A stretch of 64,000 nt of DNA. It comes from JBNGOQ01 sp050589645. GTDB taxonomy: Bacteria; Bacteroidota; Bacteroidia; Flavobacteriales; Flavobacteriaceae. Below are positions 62,834-64,000 of the stretch, piece by piece. The position numbers were made by a program, and so were the translations under genes. The stretch spans positions 868,001 through 932,000 of the forward strand of contig NZ_JBNGOQ010000001.1 of the NCBI RefSeq assembly GCF_050589645.1, read 5' to 3'. Numbering within the stretch: the first letter of the stretch is position 1; each line of letters opens with the position of its first letter. The notes below the pieces were generated by a model, which saw only the letters and a list, made by a program, of their open reading frames with translations, did not search any database and was not told where the DNA came from.

Positions 62834-64000
62834 TGGGAAGAATACAGGCAGGGGCATTGCAATTTGTACTCTTTATCGGGGCGGTGATCGCCGTGTTGTT
62901 GCTGGCTTTTGTACTGCTCAGTTATACCCATGCGCGCTTCGGTAAAAGTGCAAATCGTTTTGTAGATACCCTAAAGACGGCTGATCTGGGGGTGACCTAT
63001 GCCCTTAAGTCTGGCATGCGGCCTGGCGATACCCTGGACCTGGATATGGGCCTCGGGAAGGGCATAATGGTAAAGGGTGTAAAGGAATATTGGGGTGTTT
63101 TTGAAAAATATGGGGTAGTGGCCACCGCCTCTAAGCACCGTTTTACCAAAGTGGCCCTGGCCGGTGGGGGTATAGGGCCAACATCTCCCGTTTTGTATTT
63201 ACAGGACAACGAACGCCCTTTGATCATTGTGGGTACGGCAAAAATCACTGGTAATGCCCTTTTGCCCAAGCAGGGCATACGTCCCGGCAATATCTCCGGA
63301 CATTCCTATTATCACCCACAGCTGGTATACGGTAGGCAGGGTACAAGTACCAAGACCCTACCCAAATTGGGTACTGGGCATTTGGACTACCTGAAACAGT
63401 TATTGGCCCTTAATACATCTACCAATACTTTGGAAGAACGGCCCTTGGTGCGCCTTACCGAGATAAAAAATTCCTTTAAGCGGCCCACCCAATTTATCAG
63501 GGGCCATGTACTGGACCTCTCCGAAACCCGAATAACGGGCAATGTGGTGGTTTGGGCGGCACAGAAGATCCGGGTAGATGCCTCTAGCATGCTCACCGAT
63601 GTACTCTTGGTGGCCCCGGAGATCGAGATCGGGCCCGGGGTCAAAGGAAACTTTCAGGCAGTGGCAAGCAAACGTATAGACGTAGGAAGGAACTGTGAAC
63701 TGTATTACCCTTCGGCCTTGGCGGTCATTGAAACGGTACCGGTAAAAAAGGAAAATACCCTTGGGGAACCGCCGAATATTTATGTGGCACCGCGGACGCA
63801 GATTCGTGGTACACTCCTGTACCTGGGCGATGGCGAGACGCAACGCTTTTCCCCGCAGATCAAGATAGATACGGACGCCCATGTCACTGGCGAGATCCAT
63901 TGCGCCGCCAACCTGGAACTCAAGGGGAACCTTACAGGGCACTTGAGCACCCACAGCTTTATCGCCCTGGAAAACGGGAGTATTTATCAGAATCATTTGT
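62830..64000 (+). CDS. Large membrane-anchored protein with bactofilin-like repeats (3' end outside window)
   Basis: A frame opens at an ATGATG overlapping the PilP-like stop and stays open to the window end (about 390 residues). The N-terminus is MMGRIQAGALQ, then a membrane helix (FVLFIGAVIAVLLLAFVLLSY), a layout like PilX/GspK-type minor pilin proteins but without a clear prepilin motif. Later parts have short beta-strand repeats (ITGNVVVWAAQKIRVDASSM, IEIGPGVKGNFQAVASKRID, THSFIALENGS) of polymer-forming/bactofilin-like kind. It probably works with the T2SS-like components. The product is not identified further. Confidence 0.7.
   Translation, partial: MMGRIQAGALQFVLFIGAVIAVLLLAFVLLSYTHARFGKSANRFVDTLKTADLGVTYALKSGMRPGDTLDLDMGLGKGIMVKGVKEYWGVFEKYGVVATASKHRFTKVALAGGGIGPTSPVLYLQDNERPLIIVGTAKITGNALLPKQGIRPGNISGHSYYHPQLVYGRQGTSTKTLPKLGTGHLDYLKQLLALNTSTNTLEERPLVRLTEIKNSFKRPTQFIRGHVLDLSETRITGNVVVWAAQKIRVDASSMLTDVLLVAPEIEIGPGVKGNFQAVASKRIDVGRNCELYYPSALAVIETVPVKKENTLGEPPNIYVAPRTQIRGTLLYLGDGETQRFSPQIKIDTDAHVTGEIHCAANLELKGNLTGHLSTHSFIALENGSIYQNHL

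Overview
The window is from a flavobacterial chromosome (Bacteroidetes, family Flavobacteriaceae). The evidence is the ruvA-sprA-gcvH-VanZ order, the very large type IX translocon protein SprA, the cytochrome oxidase assembly set typical of flavobacteria, promoters with TAnnTTTG -7 boxes, and frequent ATGA gene overlaps. I do not name a species.

Layout. 1-10001: end of maeB, a 385-bp non-coding tract built entirely of in-register 7-nt units, then ruvA, sprA, gcvH and a VanZ-like gene. 10055-14550: two tonB paralogs, an OmpA-family protein and a secreted metallo-beta-lactamase-fold hydrolase. 14668-19897: heme/cytochrome oxidase genes (ctaB, two subunit III genes, subunit IV, SCO, DUF420 and small membrane proteins). 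20018-23813: two MacB/FtsX-type permeases and an HlyD-type adaptor, without an adjacent ATPase. 23858-30114 (minus strand): a compact type II secretion/type IV pilus-like operon (pseudopilin, A24 prepilin peptidase, GspE ATPase, secretin, GspL/PilM-like, GspM/PilO-like). No GspF/PilC platform gene is visible. 61660-64000 (plus strand) holds what look like outlying parts of the same machine: a lipoprotein, a PilP/GspC-like protein and a large membrane-anchored protein running off the edge.

Between these two halves lies a 30-kb accessory island with two copies of one module: an array of tail-fibre-like secreted proteins with a nearly invariant 3' cassette, then a two-gene Rhs pair (a large N-terminal half and a DUF6443/Rhs-core half with a variable AT-rich C-terminal tip), then a small gene in the immunity position. 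Module 1 (30677-45336) also carries an OmpH/Skp-like chaperone and a lipoprotein. Module 2 (47167-58322) has a frameshifted array member and a tip with an HExxH zinc-protease motif followed by a lipoprotein. Downstream of both modules is debris: an orphan Rhs-core fragment, an orphan toxin tip with its own putative lipoprotein immunity gene, a truncated XRE regulator, and two nearly identical REP-associated tyrosine transposase (RAYT) elements bounded by inverted REP hairpins.

My working hypothesis is that the T2SS-like machine, the tail-fibre-like proteins and the split Rhs toxins form one export or surface-display system for contact-dependent antagonism. The repetition of the module and its position inside the secretion locus are seen directly. 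The functional link is inference.
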